A stretch of DNA of 64,000 bases from JAUIET01 sp045106985 (GTDB lineage: Bacteria; Pseudomonadota; Gammaproteobacteria; Pseudomonadales; JAUIET01): the NCBI GenBank assembly GCA_045106985.1, contig JBGCFQ010000036.1, positions 1-64,000 of the forward strand. Reading direction: 5' to 3'. Numbering within the stretch: position 1 is the stretch's first letter; the number at the start of each line of letters is the position of its first letter. Under the pieces are notes generated by a model. It saw nothing but the letters and a program-made list of their open reading frames with translations. It was not told the DNA's origin and searched no databases. This document shows, in pieces, positions 26,810 through 36,708 of the stretch. Both the position numbers and the translations under genes were made by a program.

Positions 26810-27356
26810 TTTCAACACCACGAATTTCAACGTTAATTGTAAGGCAGGCCATATCCGCCACATCATCAGGATCGCAACCCTGTCCAGTCGCGCCATTTTT
26901 GCGCTCATCCCACATAACACGTATTTGCCAGAAATTAGCTCCCAAAGAGGCTACTATGGCATCACCTGCTGGCAACGCTGCCTGCACCCAGCTGACCCAT
27001 TCGTTTAGGTCTGCGGCCGCTAGCTCAGCCGATGTGCACGTTGCGCCAGCACCACACGCTGCCCCGGTGGGGGCTGTACCTCCTGCAAAGGCGTAAGCCT
27101 GCGCGGAAGATCCAGCACGATTGCTGCGCATTCGTTCGGCTAGATCATTTATAAGCAAGTCAGCCTGAGTTCGAAAATAGGTTGCTTGCGAACCTTGAAC
27201 TGAATTCGTTTGCAATGCAGCCAGCCCGAGAAAGCCAACCGCTAGAATCATTAGCGATATCAAAATTTCTATCAGTGTAAAACCGCGCTGACGAACTCTA
27301 GACCTAGGCTGCCGTCGCTGATTGTTTGTGGTCTGATGCATGTTCATCCCTAACAT
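26790..27356 (-). CDS. pilV: PilV, minor pilin
   Basis: About 188 residues. The prepilin site is RQRG^FTLIEILISLMILAVG, followed by GLAALQTNSVQGSQATYFRTQADLL cut here into its recognisable parts: GLAALQ, and DLAERMRSN, both typical of PilV. The first ATG (27356) overlaps the fimU stop; ATGs at 27347 and 27341 are also possible, and the last has AGGG six bases before it. Confidence 0.9.
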   Translation of the reverse strand: MLGMNMHQTTNNQRRQPRSRVRQRGFTLIEILISLMILAVGFLGLAALQTNSVQGSQATYFRTQADLLINDLAERMRSNRAGSSAQAYAFAGGTAPTGAACGAGATCTSAELAAADLNEWVSWVQAALPAGDAIVASLGANFWQIRVMWDERKNGATGQGCDPDDVADMACLTINVEIRGVENAGSYY

Positions 27357-27904
27357 CCGCCAATGGTCTCTTGTTGCCGCTCAACGGACCCGGTAACCGT
27401 TATACGAACCACTCGTCCACGACTCGCCTGTTCCGGATGACAAAAGGCGTAATCGCCCGCACCGGTTACAGCTCGACCAATGCGGTTAAAAGTGACGATG
27501 GCTCCGCCATCATTATAAGTGTTTAGCTGATTTGCGGCGTACTCAACTTGCAATACAGGCTCACCGCCATCTAATGCTCCATTACCGTTTGCGTCGCTAA
27601 AGACTAACCAGCCATTCTCCCAGTCAGTGCCATTCGAACAAGTTGCTTGGTCGGCGCTAGCGCATACTGAAACAGGTGTCTTACGCTTTAGCGCCTCGCT
27701 GCGAGCGAACTGCGCAGCACTAGCCAACTTGTTACGTGTCCCGTTTACTTCAGCGTTAGCAATAGTCGCCATGAAGCTAGGACCTGCAAGGGCTGCCAGG
27801 ATTGCGATAACCACAAGAACGATTAGCATTTCAAGCAAGGTAAAACCTGCTTGCTTGCCAAGGATTTTGTTTGTTTTTTGATCAAACGCAGAGTATGCAT
27901 TCAT
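27350..27904 (-). CDS. fimU: FimU, GspH-family minor pilin
   Basis: 184 residues. Cleavage after Gly20 gives FTLLEMLIVLVVIAILAALA with Glu at +5. A GspH/FimT domain follows, with FARSEALKRKTPVSVCAS and the conserved SDANGNGALDGGEPV. First gene of the fimU-pilV-pilW-pilX-pilY1-pilE operon. The 161 bases between it and ispH are A/T-rich and should hold the operon promoter, but I cannot pick a convincing -35/-10. Confidence 0.88.
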   Translation of the reverse strand: MNAYSAFDQKTNKILGKQAGFTLLEMLIVLVVIAILAALAGPSFMATIANAEVNGTRNKLASAAQFARSEALKRKTPVSVCASADQATCSNGTDWENGWLVFSDANGNGALDGGEPVLQVEYAANQLNTYNDGGAIVTFNRIGRAVTGAGDYAFCHPEQASRGRVVRITVTGSVERQQETIGGC

Positions 27905-28065
27905 GTTTGGTTAACTCGTTTAACCCGTCACGCCTGGGGGGAACAGAGAATAACAATATAAGCGCTAAAACGATAATGTAGCTATGTTGCTAGTAGTAAG
28001 TAAGTGAAGAAAGACCGATGGCGATAAACGGGGATGAATGGTTGGACCTGTTAGATTCGCCCTGT

Positions 28066-29031
28066 TCAAGTGTTAACCAGTCGCAACTCTCGCGGCATTG
28101 AAAAGGTCACGTTTTCCGGTTGCCCTGATAACTCTTCGGCTGCACTAGCGCCCAGAGACTCTATGTGTTGAATGACTTGTTGCACCAATACTTCAGGCGC
28201 GCTGGCGCCAGCAGTTACACCGACAGACTCAACACCATCTAGCCAACTGCTTTGTATGTCCTCTACTCCATCAATCAAATACGCTTTGCTGCCGATACGT
28301 TCGGCAAGTTCTCGAAGACGATTAGAATTCGAGCTATTAGGCGAACCTACAACCAACACAACTTCACTGCATGCCGCCAATTTCTTTACCGCATCTTGTC
28401 TATTTTGAGTGGCGTAACAAATATCATCTTTACGTGGGCCACTAATAGCAGGGAAGCGAGCTCGAAGCGCATCTATTACTCGTGCGGTATCGTCCATAGA
28501 TAGAGTTGTTTGAGTAACATAAGCAAGCTTGCCAGCATTGTTCACGACGAGTGAATTAGCCTGTTCAACATCCTCAACGAGGTAAATTGCACCTCCGCTG
28601 CTTGCATCGTACTGGCCCATTGTACCTTCAACTTCAGGGTGCCCCTTATGGCCGATCAACACGCATTCCTCACCACGCTTACTGTAGCGCGCGACCTCCA
28701 TATGCACTTTCGTCACCAGTGGGCAGGTAGCATCAAACACTTTGAGGCCACGATCACTGGCTTCATTTCTAACAGCTTGTGAAACTCCGTGCGCGCTGAA
28801 AATGACAATACGATCGTCTGGAACTTCTAACAATTCGTCGACAAAAACGGCTCCACGCGCACGCAAGTCCTCTACAACCGTTTTGTTATGTACTACCTCG
28901 TGGCGAACATAAATGGGAGCCCCAAACAAATCCAATGCACGGTTTACGATTTCTATAGCTCGATCAACACCCGCACAAAAGCCTCGAGGGTTTGCCAAAC
29001 TAAGGGAAATTTTGTTGTCAGCAATTGTCAT
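28066..29031 (-). CDS. ispH: 4-hydroxy-3-methylbut-2-enyl diphosphate reductase
   Basis: 321 residues, last enzyme of the MEP isoprenoid pathway, making IPP and DMAPP. The three cysteines for the iron-sulfur cluster are seen in NPRGFCAGVDRA, DATCPLVTKVH and KDDICYATQNRQDAV. It follows fkpB by two bases, and the string ispH-fkpB-lspA-ileS-ribF is conserved in gammaproteobacteria. Confidence 0.96.
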   Translation of the reverse strand: MTIADNKISLSLANPRGFCAGVDRAIEIVNRALDLFGAPIYVRHEVVHNKTVVEDLRARGAVFVDELLEVPDDRIVIFSAHGVSQAVRNEASDRGLKVFDATCPLVTKVHMEVARYSKRGEECVLIGHKGHPEVEGTMGQYDASSGGAIYLVEDVEQANSLVVNNAGKLAYVTQTTLSMDDTARVIDALRARFPAISGPRKDDICYATQNRQDAVKKLAACSEVVLVVGSPNSSNSNRLRELAERIGSKAYLIDGVEDIQSSWLDGVESVGVTAGASAPEVLVQQVIQHIESLGASAAEELSGQPENVTFSMPRELRLVNT

Positions 29032-29033
29032 GG

Positions 29034-29468
29034 TTAATTGTTTTCCACGGAATGAATCAATACTTCGAAATTCAGCTCTTCACCTGCGAGCGGATGATTA
29101 AAATCAACGACAACCGTATCGTCCAGCACTTCCTTCACAACTCCTGGGCGCTCGCCACTTGGGTCGGCAAATGACAAGATCAAGCCAGGCTCAAGATCGT
29201 ATTCAGACAACTTACTGCGGGGAAAGTTTGACACCCGGTCTTCTTGCCAATCACCAAAGCCATCAGCCGGGGGCAGTAGCACCGATTTTTTCTCACCACT
29301 GCGCAAGCCCAATAAACTTTGCTCGAACCCCGGAAGCAAGCTGCCATCACCGTATTTAAATGAGCACGGCGCCTGCTCGAAGTTAGAATCTACAACAGAG
29401 CCATCACTAAGCTTGATTGAAAAATTAAGTGATATTCGGCTGTTCGTGTCAATCGGCGTATTACTCAT
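29034..29468 (-). CDS. fkpB: FKBP-type peptidyl-prolyl isomerase, SlpA/FkpB type
   Basis: 144 residues. The short N-terminal FKBP half (DSNFEQAPCSFKYGDGSLLPGFEQ) is followed by the inserted flap with VVVDFNHPLAGEELNFEVLI, the hallmark of the SlyD/SlpA class. It likely acts as a cytoplasmic folding helper. Sits between lspA and ispH in a tight operon. Confidence 0.92.
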   Translation of the reverse strand: MSNTPIDTNSRISLNFSIKLSDGSVVDSNFEQAPCSFKYGDGSLLPGFEQSLLGLRSGEKKSVLLPPADGFGDWQEDRVSNFPRSKLSEYDLEPGLILSFADPSGERPGVVKEVLDDTVVVDFNHPLAGEELNFEVLIHSVENN

Positions 29469-29479
29469 ATCATTGTATC

Positions 29480-30022
29480 TCAGCTCTTTACCCGCTCAGT
29501 CCCTGCGTCAGACTTTGAGCCCTGTCCGAACAGCATATCGCAGACTACTAGCACAGCGCCCACGCTGATCGCTGCATCTGCGATATTAAAAGCAGGAAAA
29601 TACCAGTTGTTGTAATACACCGAAATAAAATCCACTACATAGCCTAGCGTCGCCCTGTCATACAGATTGCCAACAGCGCCACCAAGAATGAGCGCCAAGC
29701 TCAATGCCATCATTTTCTCAGTTGATTTAAGGCGCGTGAGCCAAACCAAAAAGACGACACTCGCAACTAAGGAGATAGCAGTGAAGAACCACCGTTGCCA
29801 ACCACCGGCGTCGCTAAGAAAGCTAAAAGCGGCGCCAGGATTGTGTAATAAAGTAAAATTTAGAAAGGGCAAAATTTCAACAGGCCGAGCATAATCAAGT
29901 TCTGCGCTGGCCACCTGTTTGGTCCACAAATCTAATGCAATTACGATAACCGTGAGTATAAGCCACTTGAGGTTTTCTGCTCGGAACGAAGGCGTCTCAC
30001 TCTCAGTTTGATTCGTTTTCAT
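29480..30022 (-). CDS. lspA: Lipoprotein signal peptidase (signal peptidase II)
   Basis: 180 residues with four transmembrane helices. Catalytic aspartates lie in the conserved segments GAVGNLYDRATLGYVVDF and NIADAAISVG. It cleaves prolipoproteins such as BamD after lipidation. The ATG at 30022 is one base past the ileS stop; the longer frame would run into ileS. Confidence 0.95.
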   Translation of the reverse strand: MKTNQTESETPSFRAENLKWLILTVIVIALDLWTKQVASAELDYARPVEILPFLNFTLLHNPGAAFSFLSDAGGWQRWFFTAISLVASVVFLVWLTRLKSTEKMMALSLALILGGAVGNLYDRATLGYVVDFISVYYNNWYFPAFNIADAAISVGAVLVVCDMLFGQGSKSDAGTERVKS

Positions 30023-30023
30023 T

Positions 30024-32831
30024 CTAGGTATACCGCCTTTCTTCACCTTCACCAGCGACATTGGTCACGCAACGTTTGCACAATTCAGGGTGCGTATCGT
30101 TAGAACCGACGTCAGCCCGATAGTGCCAACAGCGCTCACACTTAGCTTCGTCACTGGCTGAAACCACTACCTTCAATTCCGGTATGTCAGTTTCTGCGGC
30201 TGTCGCTGGCGCACTTTCAAGCGAGCGTACCTCTGCACTTGAGCTAATGAGCAAAAAACGAAGTTCATTGTCCAAAGTACCAAGCGTGTGCGCTAAACTT
30301 TCTGAACAGTACAGGGTGACATCGCAGCTTAGCGAAGCACCTACTTTCTTTTCTGCACGCTGTAGTTCCATTTCCTTGTTAACCGCTGTTTTAACAACAG
30401 CAAGCTGCAGCCAAAACTCATCATTTACGCCGCTCACCGCAGGCAATTCATACCACTGTTCAACAAACACCGTATCGCTGCGCTCGCCTGGAAGGTGCTC
30501 CCAAACTTCGTCCGCAGTGAACGATAAAATGGGCGCAATCCACCGAACCATCGCTTCGCTAATATGATACATAGCGGTCTGCGCAGACCTCCGGCCCAGT
30601 GAATCCAGTTGCATAGTGTACTGGCGGTCTTTAATAATATCTAAATAGAAACCACCCAAGTCCGAGATACAAAAATTGTGCAGCTTCTGGTAAATAATAT
30701 GGAATTGGTGATTGGCATAGGCATCAACTATTTGTGTTTGAAGCTCAATGGTCTTTTGCACAGCCCACTTATCCAGAGCTAACATTTCCTCAGCAGCAAC
30801 TGCATGATTCTCAGGCTCGAAGCCATTTATATTCGACAACATAAAGCGAATCGTATTTCGAATACGGCGGTAGGAATCTGCCGTTCGTTTGAAAATTTCA
30901 TCTGATACGGCTATTTCGTCCCGGTAGTCTGTAGCAGCGATCCACAAGCGCAGCACGTCGGCACCTAAAGTCTGCATAATTTTCTGGGGCGCAATAACGT
31001 TGCCAAGTGACTTTGACATTTTTCGACCGTCTGAATCGACCGTGAAACCGTGTGTCATAGCCGCCTTATAGGGCGCGACACCGTTAATAGCTACAGATGT
31101 TAGTAGCGATGACTGAAACCAGCCACGGTGCTGATCCGAACCTTCAAGATACATGTCGGCTGGCGCTTGAAGAGATTCGTTAGCGCCAAGTACGCATTCA
31201 TGTGACGCGCCCGAATCAAACCAAACATCTAAAGTATCTTCTACTTTCTCAAACGAACTTGCCTCATCGCCAAGCAACTGCTCTGGATCAAGGGAAAACC
31301 AGGCTTCAATGCCGTCTTTCTCTACTAGTAATGCAACTTGTTCAATGAGCTCAGCGGTGCGCGGATGTAACTCTGCTGTTTCCTTATGAATAAACAGTGC
31401 AATCGGAACACCCCAGGTTCGCTGCCGGGAAATACACCAATCTGGTCTGCTCTCCAACATTGCACTGATTCGACCTTTGCCCCAAGAAGGTAACCACTCA
31501 ACGTTTTCAACCGCCTCGTTAGCTTTCTCTAGCAAACCATTGGTATGCATACCTACAAACCACTGTGGCGTGGCTCTGAATATCAATGGTGTTTTATGTC
31601 GCCAGCAATGCGGGTAACTGTGCTCGAAGTTTTCGAAATAAAACAAACGTCCTACTTCTTCGAGTTTCTCTACAACCGCCGAGTTCGCCTTCATAACATG
31701 TTGGCCAGCAAAGAACTCAGTATCAGGCAGAAAGACACCGTTGCTGCCCACCGGATTGAGAACGTCTATGTCATATTGCTTGCATACCTTGAAGTCGTCT
31801 GCACCGTGCGCTGGTGCAGTGTGAACAGCACCGGTCCCTGCATCGGTCGTAACGTGCTCGCCGAGTAACAGCATAGATTCACGATCATAGAAAGGATGTT
31901 GCAGCGCTATTCGATCTAGCACCTCTCCTTTACAGCGACCAATAAGTTCATGCTCTTCGATACCGCCACTTTGTAAAACCGTTTCCAGCAATTCTTCAGC
32001 TACTACGACATTGACCGGTTTGCCATCGCGCTGCAGTCGCACTGCGACATAGTCGACAGTAGGATGGACAGAAACAGCTAAATTGGCGGGTATAGTCCAC
32101 GGTGTAGTCGTCCAAATCAGAACTGACCAAGTACCCTCATTGTTCGGCTGCTCAAACGCCGACGCTAACTCCACGTTATCAACAGCGTCAAAGTACACAT
32201 AGATCGAAGGCGATTGCTTGTCCTTATATTCAACTTCTGCCTCAGCCAACGCAGACCCGCAATCGGTGCACCAATGAACTGGCTTAAAGCCTTTCTCAAC
32301 ATGCCCATTAGCGATGATTTTGCCGAGTGTGCGTATTTGGTCAGCTTCGTACTGATAGTTCATGGTGAGATAAGGATTGGCCCAATCACCAATCACACCG
32401 AGTCTCTGAAAGCCCGCACTTTGTTTTTCAACCTGCGTTTGGGCGTATTCCCGGCATTTCACACGAAACGCCGCGGCATCAATTTTTACGCCAGGCTTAC
32501 CGACCTTCTTTTCAACATTTAGCTCAATAGGCAGACCATGGCAGTCCCAACCAGGTACGTAGGGCGCGTCAAAGCCATCAAAATAACGGGACTTTACAAT
32601 GATGTCCTTAAGGATCTTATTCACCGCATGACCGATATGAATTTCCCCATTTGCGTAGGGCGGTCCGTCGTGCAAAATGTATTTTTCTCTACCAGCAGCC
32701 GCTTCACGCATACGCTGATAGAGATTCATATCGTCCCAGCGCTTTTGCATCTGCGGCTCACGATTAGCGAGATTGGCCTTCATAGGAAAGCCAGTATTAG
32801 GCAGGTTTAGAGTTGATTTGTAATCAGTCAT
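30024..32831 (-). CDS. ileS: Isoleucyl-tRNA synthetase
   Basis: 935 residues, class I synthetase. HIGH motif HIGH at 65-68 (PPYANGEIHIGH), KMSKS in DGRKMSKSLGN (about residue 605). The C-terminal zinc finger is CERCWHYRA...CKRC, which marks the bacterial form sensitive to mupirocin in most species. Overlaps the ribF stop by 8 bases and runs into lspA. Confidence 0.97.
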   Translation of the reverse strand: MTDYKSTLNLPNTGFPMKANLANREPQMQKRWDDMNLYQRMREAAAGREKYILHDGPPYANGEIHIGHAVNKILKDIIVKSRYFDGFDAPYVPGWDCHGLPIELNVEKKVGKPGVKIDAAAFRVKCREYAQTQVEKQSAGFQRLGVIGDWANPYLTMNYQYEADQIRTLGKIIANGHVEKGFKPVHWCTDCGSALAEAEVEYKDKQSPSIYVYFDAVDNVELASAFEQPNNEGTWSVLIWTTTPWTIPANLAVSVHPTVDYVAVRLQRDGKPVNVVVAEELLETVLQSGGIEEHELIGRCKGEVLDRIALQHPFYDRESMLLLGEHVTTDAGTGAVHTAPAHGADDFKVCKQYDIDVLNPVGSNGVFLPDTEFFAGQHVMKANSAVVEKLEEVGRLFYFENFEHSYPHCWRHKTPLIFRATPQWFVGMHTNGLLEKANEAVENVEWLPSWGKGRISAMLESRPDWCISRQRTWGVPIALFIHKETAELHPRTAELIEQVALLVEKDGIEAWFSLDPEQLLGDEASSFEKVEDTLDVWFDSGASHECVLGANESLQAPADMYLEGSDQHRGWFQSSLLTSVAINGVAPYKAAMTHGFTVDSDGRKMSKSLGNVIAPQKIMQTLGADVLRLWIAATDYRDEIAVSDEIFKRTADSYRRIRNTIRFMLSNINGFEPENHAVAAEEMLALDKWAVQKTIELQTQIVDAYANHQFHIIYQKLHNFCISDLGGFYLDIIKDRQYTMQLDSLGRRSAQTAMYHISEAMVRWIAPILSFTADEVWEHLPGERSDTVFVEQWYELPAVSGVNDEFWLQLAVVKTAVNKEMELQRAEKKVGASLSCDVTLYCSESLAHTLGTLDNELRFLLISSSAEVRSLESAPATAAETDIPELKVVVSASDEAKCERCWHYRADVGSNDTHPELCKRCVTNVAGEGEERRYT

Positions 32832-33792
32832 TTAGTGTCCGCTCCAAGCCGAAAAAATCGTGAGCTTGGTCAATGTCTTTGTGAATCTGTATTTTTAATT
32901 CGTCAATAGAAGGGAACTTGCGCTCGTCTCTCAGCCGTTTTAAAAATCGTACATGCAACGTTTTGCCGTATAAGTTGCCCTTAAAACCGAGCAAGTGCAC
33001 TTCCAATATGGCCTTAACGAGGTCTCCCATTGTTGGCCGAGTACCAACATTTGCTACCCCCGGCAGCACTGCTCCGTCGATCCCTTCGACCTGAACGGCG
33101 TACACGCCAGCTAGAGCTGAACGATAGCGATGCATCTCGATATTAGCCGTTGGTGCGCCTAAGGTTCTCCCAGCCTGTTTTCCATAAATCACTTTGCCAC
33201 TTATTTGATAGGGCTTGCCTAGCAACTGTTCTGCCAGTTCAAAATTATCATCAAGCAATGCCTGCCGAATACGTGTACTCGACACTCGTTCGCCACCAAT
33301 CGCAAAGGTGCTGCTATCTTCAACCTGGAAATTATGCCGTTCGCCTAGCTCACGCAACAGCCCAAAGTCTCCCTCGCGATCGTGCCCAAACCTGAGATCG
33401 TCGCCAACCACCATGTATCGCACGCCGAGCTTGCCTACAAAAATATCTTCAATAAAATCTCGCGCCGTGACTTCGCTCAATGCCTGGGTGAAGCGAACCC
33501 TCAACACACGGTCAAGGCCCACTTCGCGAAGCGCCATAAACTTCTCACGAAAGCTCATCAGTCTGGGAGGCGCTTCAGCAGGTGCGAAGTACTCCCGAGG
33601 CAGAGGTTCCAACACAATAATGGTACTGGGCAGCTGCAGCTCTCTAGCCTTCTCGATAAGCCCACGCAGCACTCTCTGATGCCCTAGATGAACACCATCA
33701 AAGGCGCCAATAGTCAGGGCACAGGGCTTATGTGGTGGGCGCAGATTGTGCAGCCCGCGAATCAGTTCCAATTTGCTTACCTTTTTGTGCAA
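32824..33792 (-). CDS. ribF: Bifunctional riboflavin kinase / FAD synthetase
   Basis: 322 residues. The N-terminal FAD synthetase (nucleotidyltransferase) domain has TIGAFDGVHLGHQ near residue 27 and ERVSSTRIRQAL; the C-terminal riboflavin kinase domain has GKQAGRTLGAPTANIE. It makes FMN and FAD. First gene of the ribF-ileS-lspA-fkpB-ispH string. The 174 bases between it and murJ contain the dyad GCTGGC/GCCAGC without a T-run. Confidence 0.95.
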   Translation of the reverse strand: MHKKVSKLELIRGLHNLRPPHKPCALTIGAFDGVHLGHQRVLRGLIEKARELQLPSTIIVLEPLPREYFAPAEAPPRLMSFREKFMALREVGLDRVLRVRFTQALSEVTARDFIEDIFVGKLGVRYMVVGDDLRFGHDREGDFGLLRELGERHNFQVEDSSTFAIGGERVSSTRIRQALLDDNFELAEQLLGKPYQISGKVIYGKQAGRTLGAPTANIEMHRYRSALAGVYAVQVEGIDGAVLPGVANVGTRPTMGDLVKAILEVHLLGFKGNLYGKTLHVRFLKRLRDERKFPSIDELKIQIHKDIDQAHDFFGLERTLND

Positions 33793-33966
33793 ACGCTTAT
33801 ATGGACAACTACGGCTATTAGTCGTAAGCCGATCATTATATCGCAGAAGAAATGCAGATCAGACTGATATTTTCGGGAATTCCTGAACCCTGAAACAGAC
33901 GCTGGCTATAAGCCAGCGCTCAACTTTGATTCGAAACCGCCTGGAAAGGCCCAATCTTGAGGCACC

Positions 33967-35544
33967 TTAGTGCTTATTAAAATGAACAGGCCTGCCTCCC
34001 AGTGCAGCCAGCGCCACAAAGAAGACCAGACCGCCCCCGGCGCATAGCAACAGAGTCCGCATTACCCGCTCAGAAGCCGATAACGACAACCACAAGGATT
34101 GGTCACCTCGCAACACCATTAGGAATACTGTCATTAGCGCTGCAGAAACGAGCAGGCGAATGGCAACGGCTCTAAAACCGGGCTGCCACAGCATAACCTT
34201 GTTTTTGAGCAGACCACGAAGCAGCGCTCCCGCGTTGAAGTAAGCAGCAACGCTGGTCGCCAGAGCCAGGCCAACATGCCCTATGTTCCAGATGAAATAC
34301 AGCGGAAGGACAAACAGCAAATTCAACACCATATTGACCGCCATGGCCTGAACTGCAATTTTTACAGGCGTTTTCATGTCTTGCTGAGCATAGTAGCCAG
34401 TAGCAAGTACCTTAATCAGCATGAAGGCTAACAAGCCTAGCGCGTAGGCCTTGAGACTGTAACTGGCCATAGCAATGTCATTCAGCGTCAGCTTGCCGTA
34501 GTGGAACAGTGTCATTAACAAGGGCTCTGCTAATACCAACAAGGCCATTGTTGCAGGTAAGGCGATGAGCAGAATCATCCTTATCGCCCAATCAAGCGTT
34601 TCTGCAAAGCTGTTAGCCCCTTCGCCAGCGTGCTGGCGCGACAGGCTCGGCAGTACCACCGTTGCGATGGCTATCCCAAAAACACCGAGTGGCAACTCGG
34701 CAAGCCGATCGGAATAAAACAACCACGATACGCTACCAGTTGGCAGAAACGAGGCGAGAATGGTGTCGAGCAGCAGGTTAATCTGCGACACCGACACACC
34801 AAACAAAGCGGGCACCATCAGCCGCATAATGCGCCTTACACCTTCGTGCTCAAGATCTATGGCTGGGCGCGGCAACAGCCCAAGGCGAGCCAGAAACGGC
34901 AATTGCAACAATAGCTGAAGAATACCGGCAACAATTACGGCCCATGCCAGCGCAAAAACAGGTTCAACGAAATAATCGCTGAACACCAATGCTCCAACGA
35001 TCAAGCTCACATTCAGCAAAACGGGAGTAAATGCCGGCACTGCGAACCGGCTGTAACTGTTGAGCACTGCACCGGCAAAACCTGTGAGTGAGATCAGCAA
35101 TAAATATGGAAAAGTGACGCGGAGCAGTTGTCCGGTTAATGCAAATTTCTCAGGCTGCCCAATAAACCCTGGCGCGAAAACAGCAGTGAGCAGCGGCGCT
35201 GCCAATACGGCGAACGCGCAAGTCAGGATCAGTGCTATGCCCAGCACGCCAGATACGCAATTGACCAAACGCTTAACGTCATCCACAGAACGTTGCGTTC
35301 TGTACTCAGACAGAACCGGCACGAAAGCCTGGGAGAAAGCACCCTCAGCAAACAAGCGACGTAAGAATTGTGGGATTTTGAATGCTACAAAAAACGCGTC
35401 GGCATTACCGCTAGCACCAACCGTAATGGCCAAAACAACATCGCGGCATAAGCCTAGAATCCGCGACAACATGGTCATACAGCCAACGAGCAAGCTGGAT
35501 TTCAATAAGCCCGCGGATTCTTCGGACGCGTCTTTGCTACTCAC
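33967..35544 (-). CDS. murJ: MurJ, lipid II flippase
   Basis: 525 residues, about 14 transmembrane helices, MOP exporter superfamily. The N-terminus LLVGCMTMLSRILGLCRDVV and ADAFFVAFKIPQFLRRLFAEGAF segments are typical (MviN family). It flips lipid II across the inner membrane for peptidoglycan synthesis. It is 14 bases downstream of pyrB. In Pseudomonas the neighbour on this side is rpsT. Confidence 0.94.
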   Translation of the reverse strand: MSSKDASEESAGLLKSSLLVGCMTMLSRILGLCRDVVLAITVGASGNADAFFVAFKIPQFLRRLFAEGAFSQAFVPVLSEYRTQRSVDDVKRLVNCVSGVLGIALILTCAFAVLAAPLLTAVFAPGFIGQPEKFALTGQLLRVTFPYLLLISLTGFAGAVLNSYSRFAVPAFTPVLLNVSLIVGALVFSDYFVEPVFALAWAVIVAGILQLLLQLPFLARLGLLPRPAIDLEHEGVRRIMRLMVPALFGVSVSQINLLLDTILASFLPTGSVSWLFYSDRLAELPLGVFGIAIATVVLPSLSRQHAGEGANSFAETLDWAIRMILLIALPATMALLVLAEPLLMTLFHYGKLTLNDIAMASYSLKAYALGLLAFMLIKVLATGYYAQQDMKTPVKIAVQAMAVNMVLNLLFVLPLYFIWNIGHVGLALATSVAAYFNAGALLRGLLKNKVMLWQPGFRAVAIRLLVSAALMTVFLMVLRGDQSLWLSLSASERVMRTLLLCAGGGLVFFVALAALGGRPVHFNKH

Positions 35545-35558
35545 CGAGTTAACTCAGC

Positions 35559-36578
35559 TTATTGCTGAAAGCGGCCGCCGGTATACCAGGCAACCGGTCT
35601 AGCGCTCTTTTCGACCTGATCGACAACATTCAGCACGAGGGCAAACATAGCCATTCGCACTAACACGCCATTATCTGTTTGCCGAAAAATTGCCAGGTTA
35701 GGATTCTCGTTCAAGTCGTTGTCCAATTCATTAGCCGCAGAGCGCGAGTCTCTAGGCAGAGGATGCATGATCACTGTATTGGGCTCGCAATACTTAGTAT
35801 AGATTGCCTGATTGAGTCGGTAGCGTCCGCGGTACAAATTGGCTTCTTCCTGGCTGGCAAAGCGCTCTTCCTGAATGCGCGTGGAGTATGCAATATCAAC
35901 CTGGCTGATAGATTCCTCCAGTTGATCAGTCACTGTCACCTCATGGCCACGCTCACGTAAAAGCTCTATGTACTGCTCAGGCATGGCGAGTTCACCAGGA
36001 GAGACGAGTGTTACTCGCACCTTTTTGTATAAGGAGAGAAGCTTGCAGATTGAGTGCACTGTACGACCGTATTTAAGGTCACCAATCAAAGCAATTCTAA
36101 AATCGTCCAGGCTGCGACCCTTTGCGGCTAACTCGCTCTTGATCGTGTATAAGTCGAGCAATGCTTGGCTCGGATGTTCGTTGTCGCCATCACCGCCATT
36201 TAATACAGGCACTCGACTAGCGCTAGCAAACTCTGAGACAGACCCGGCTTTGGGATGCCGCATAACAATCGCATCGCTGTAACCACTCAGCACTCGGGCC
36301 GTGTCGTAAAGCGACTCGCCCTTTGCCAGCGCAGAATTTTCCATTCCGGTGGTTTCGCGGACCTCGCCGCCTAACAAATTAAACGCACTGCCAAAGCTGA
36401 CCCGAGTACGCGTGCTGGGCTCAAAAAACATATTCCCAAGAATCGCACCGTCTAGCACTTTGGTTACCTTGCGACGGTGTGCGAACGGTTCCATGCTATC
36501 AGCCACCGTAAAAATACGCTCTATATCACCCCGATCGAACTGGTCGATACTGAGAATATGGCTGCCGGTGAACTCCAC
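35559..36578 (-). CDS. pyrB: Aspartate carbamoyltransferase catalytic chain
   Basis: 339 residues. It makes carbamoyl-aspartate in pyrimidine synthesis. The carbamoyl-phosphate site FEPSTRTRVSF and the downstream loop SALAKGESLYDT (Ser and Lys equivalent to E. coli Ser80 and Lys84) are present, as are HPSQALLDLYTI and the C-terminal MHPLPR. The frame opens at TTG 36614, but GTG 36578 has AGAGGAAG just before it and gives MEFTGSHILSI, which matches the family N-terminus. No pyrI or dihydroorotase-like pyrC' is adjacent, unlike in E. coli or Pseudomonas. Confidence 0.9.
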   Translation of the reverse strand: MEFTGSHILSIDQFDRGDIERIFTVADSMEPFAHRRKVTKVLDGAILGNMFFEPSTRTRVSFGSAFNLLGGEVRETTGMENSALAKGESLYDTARVLSGYSDAIVMRHPKAGSVSEFASASRVPVLNGGDGDNEHPSQALLDLYTIKSELAAKGRSLDDFRIALIGDLKYGRTVHSICKLLSLYKKVRVTLVSPGELAMPEQYIELLRERGHEVTVTDQLEESISQVDIAYSTRIQEERFASQEEANLYRGRYRLNQAIYTKYCEPNTVIMHPLPRDSRSAANELDNDLNENPNLAIFRQTDNGVLVRMAMFALVLNVVDQVEKSARPVAWYTGGRFQQ

Positions 36579-36708
36579 TGTACTTCCTCTTGCTGTTGTT
36601 CGTGTTGCTACCAAGACTTAACTGATGGTGGTGGCCCAGTATGTAATGGCGAGCATGCTAACCCGTGCCCTTACTTCCTACAAGTTATGAGCTCTCTGGT
36701 ACTTGTTT

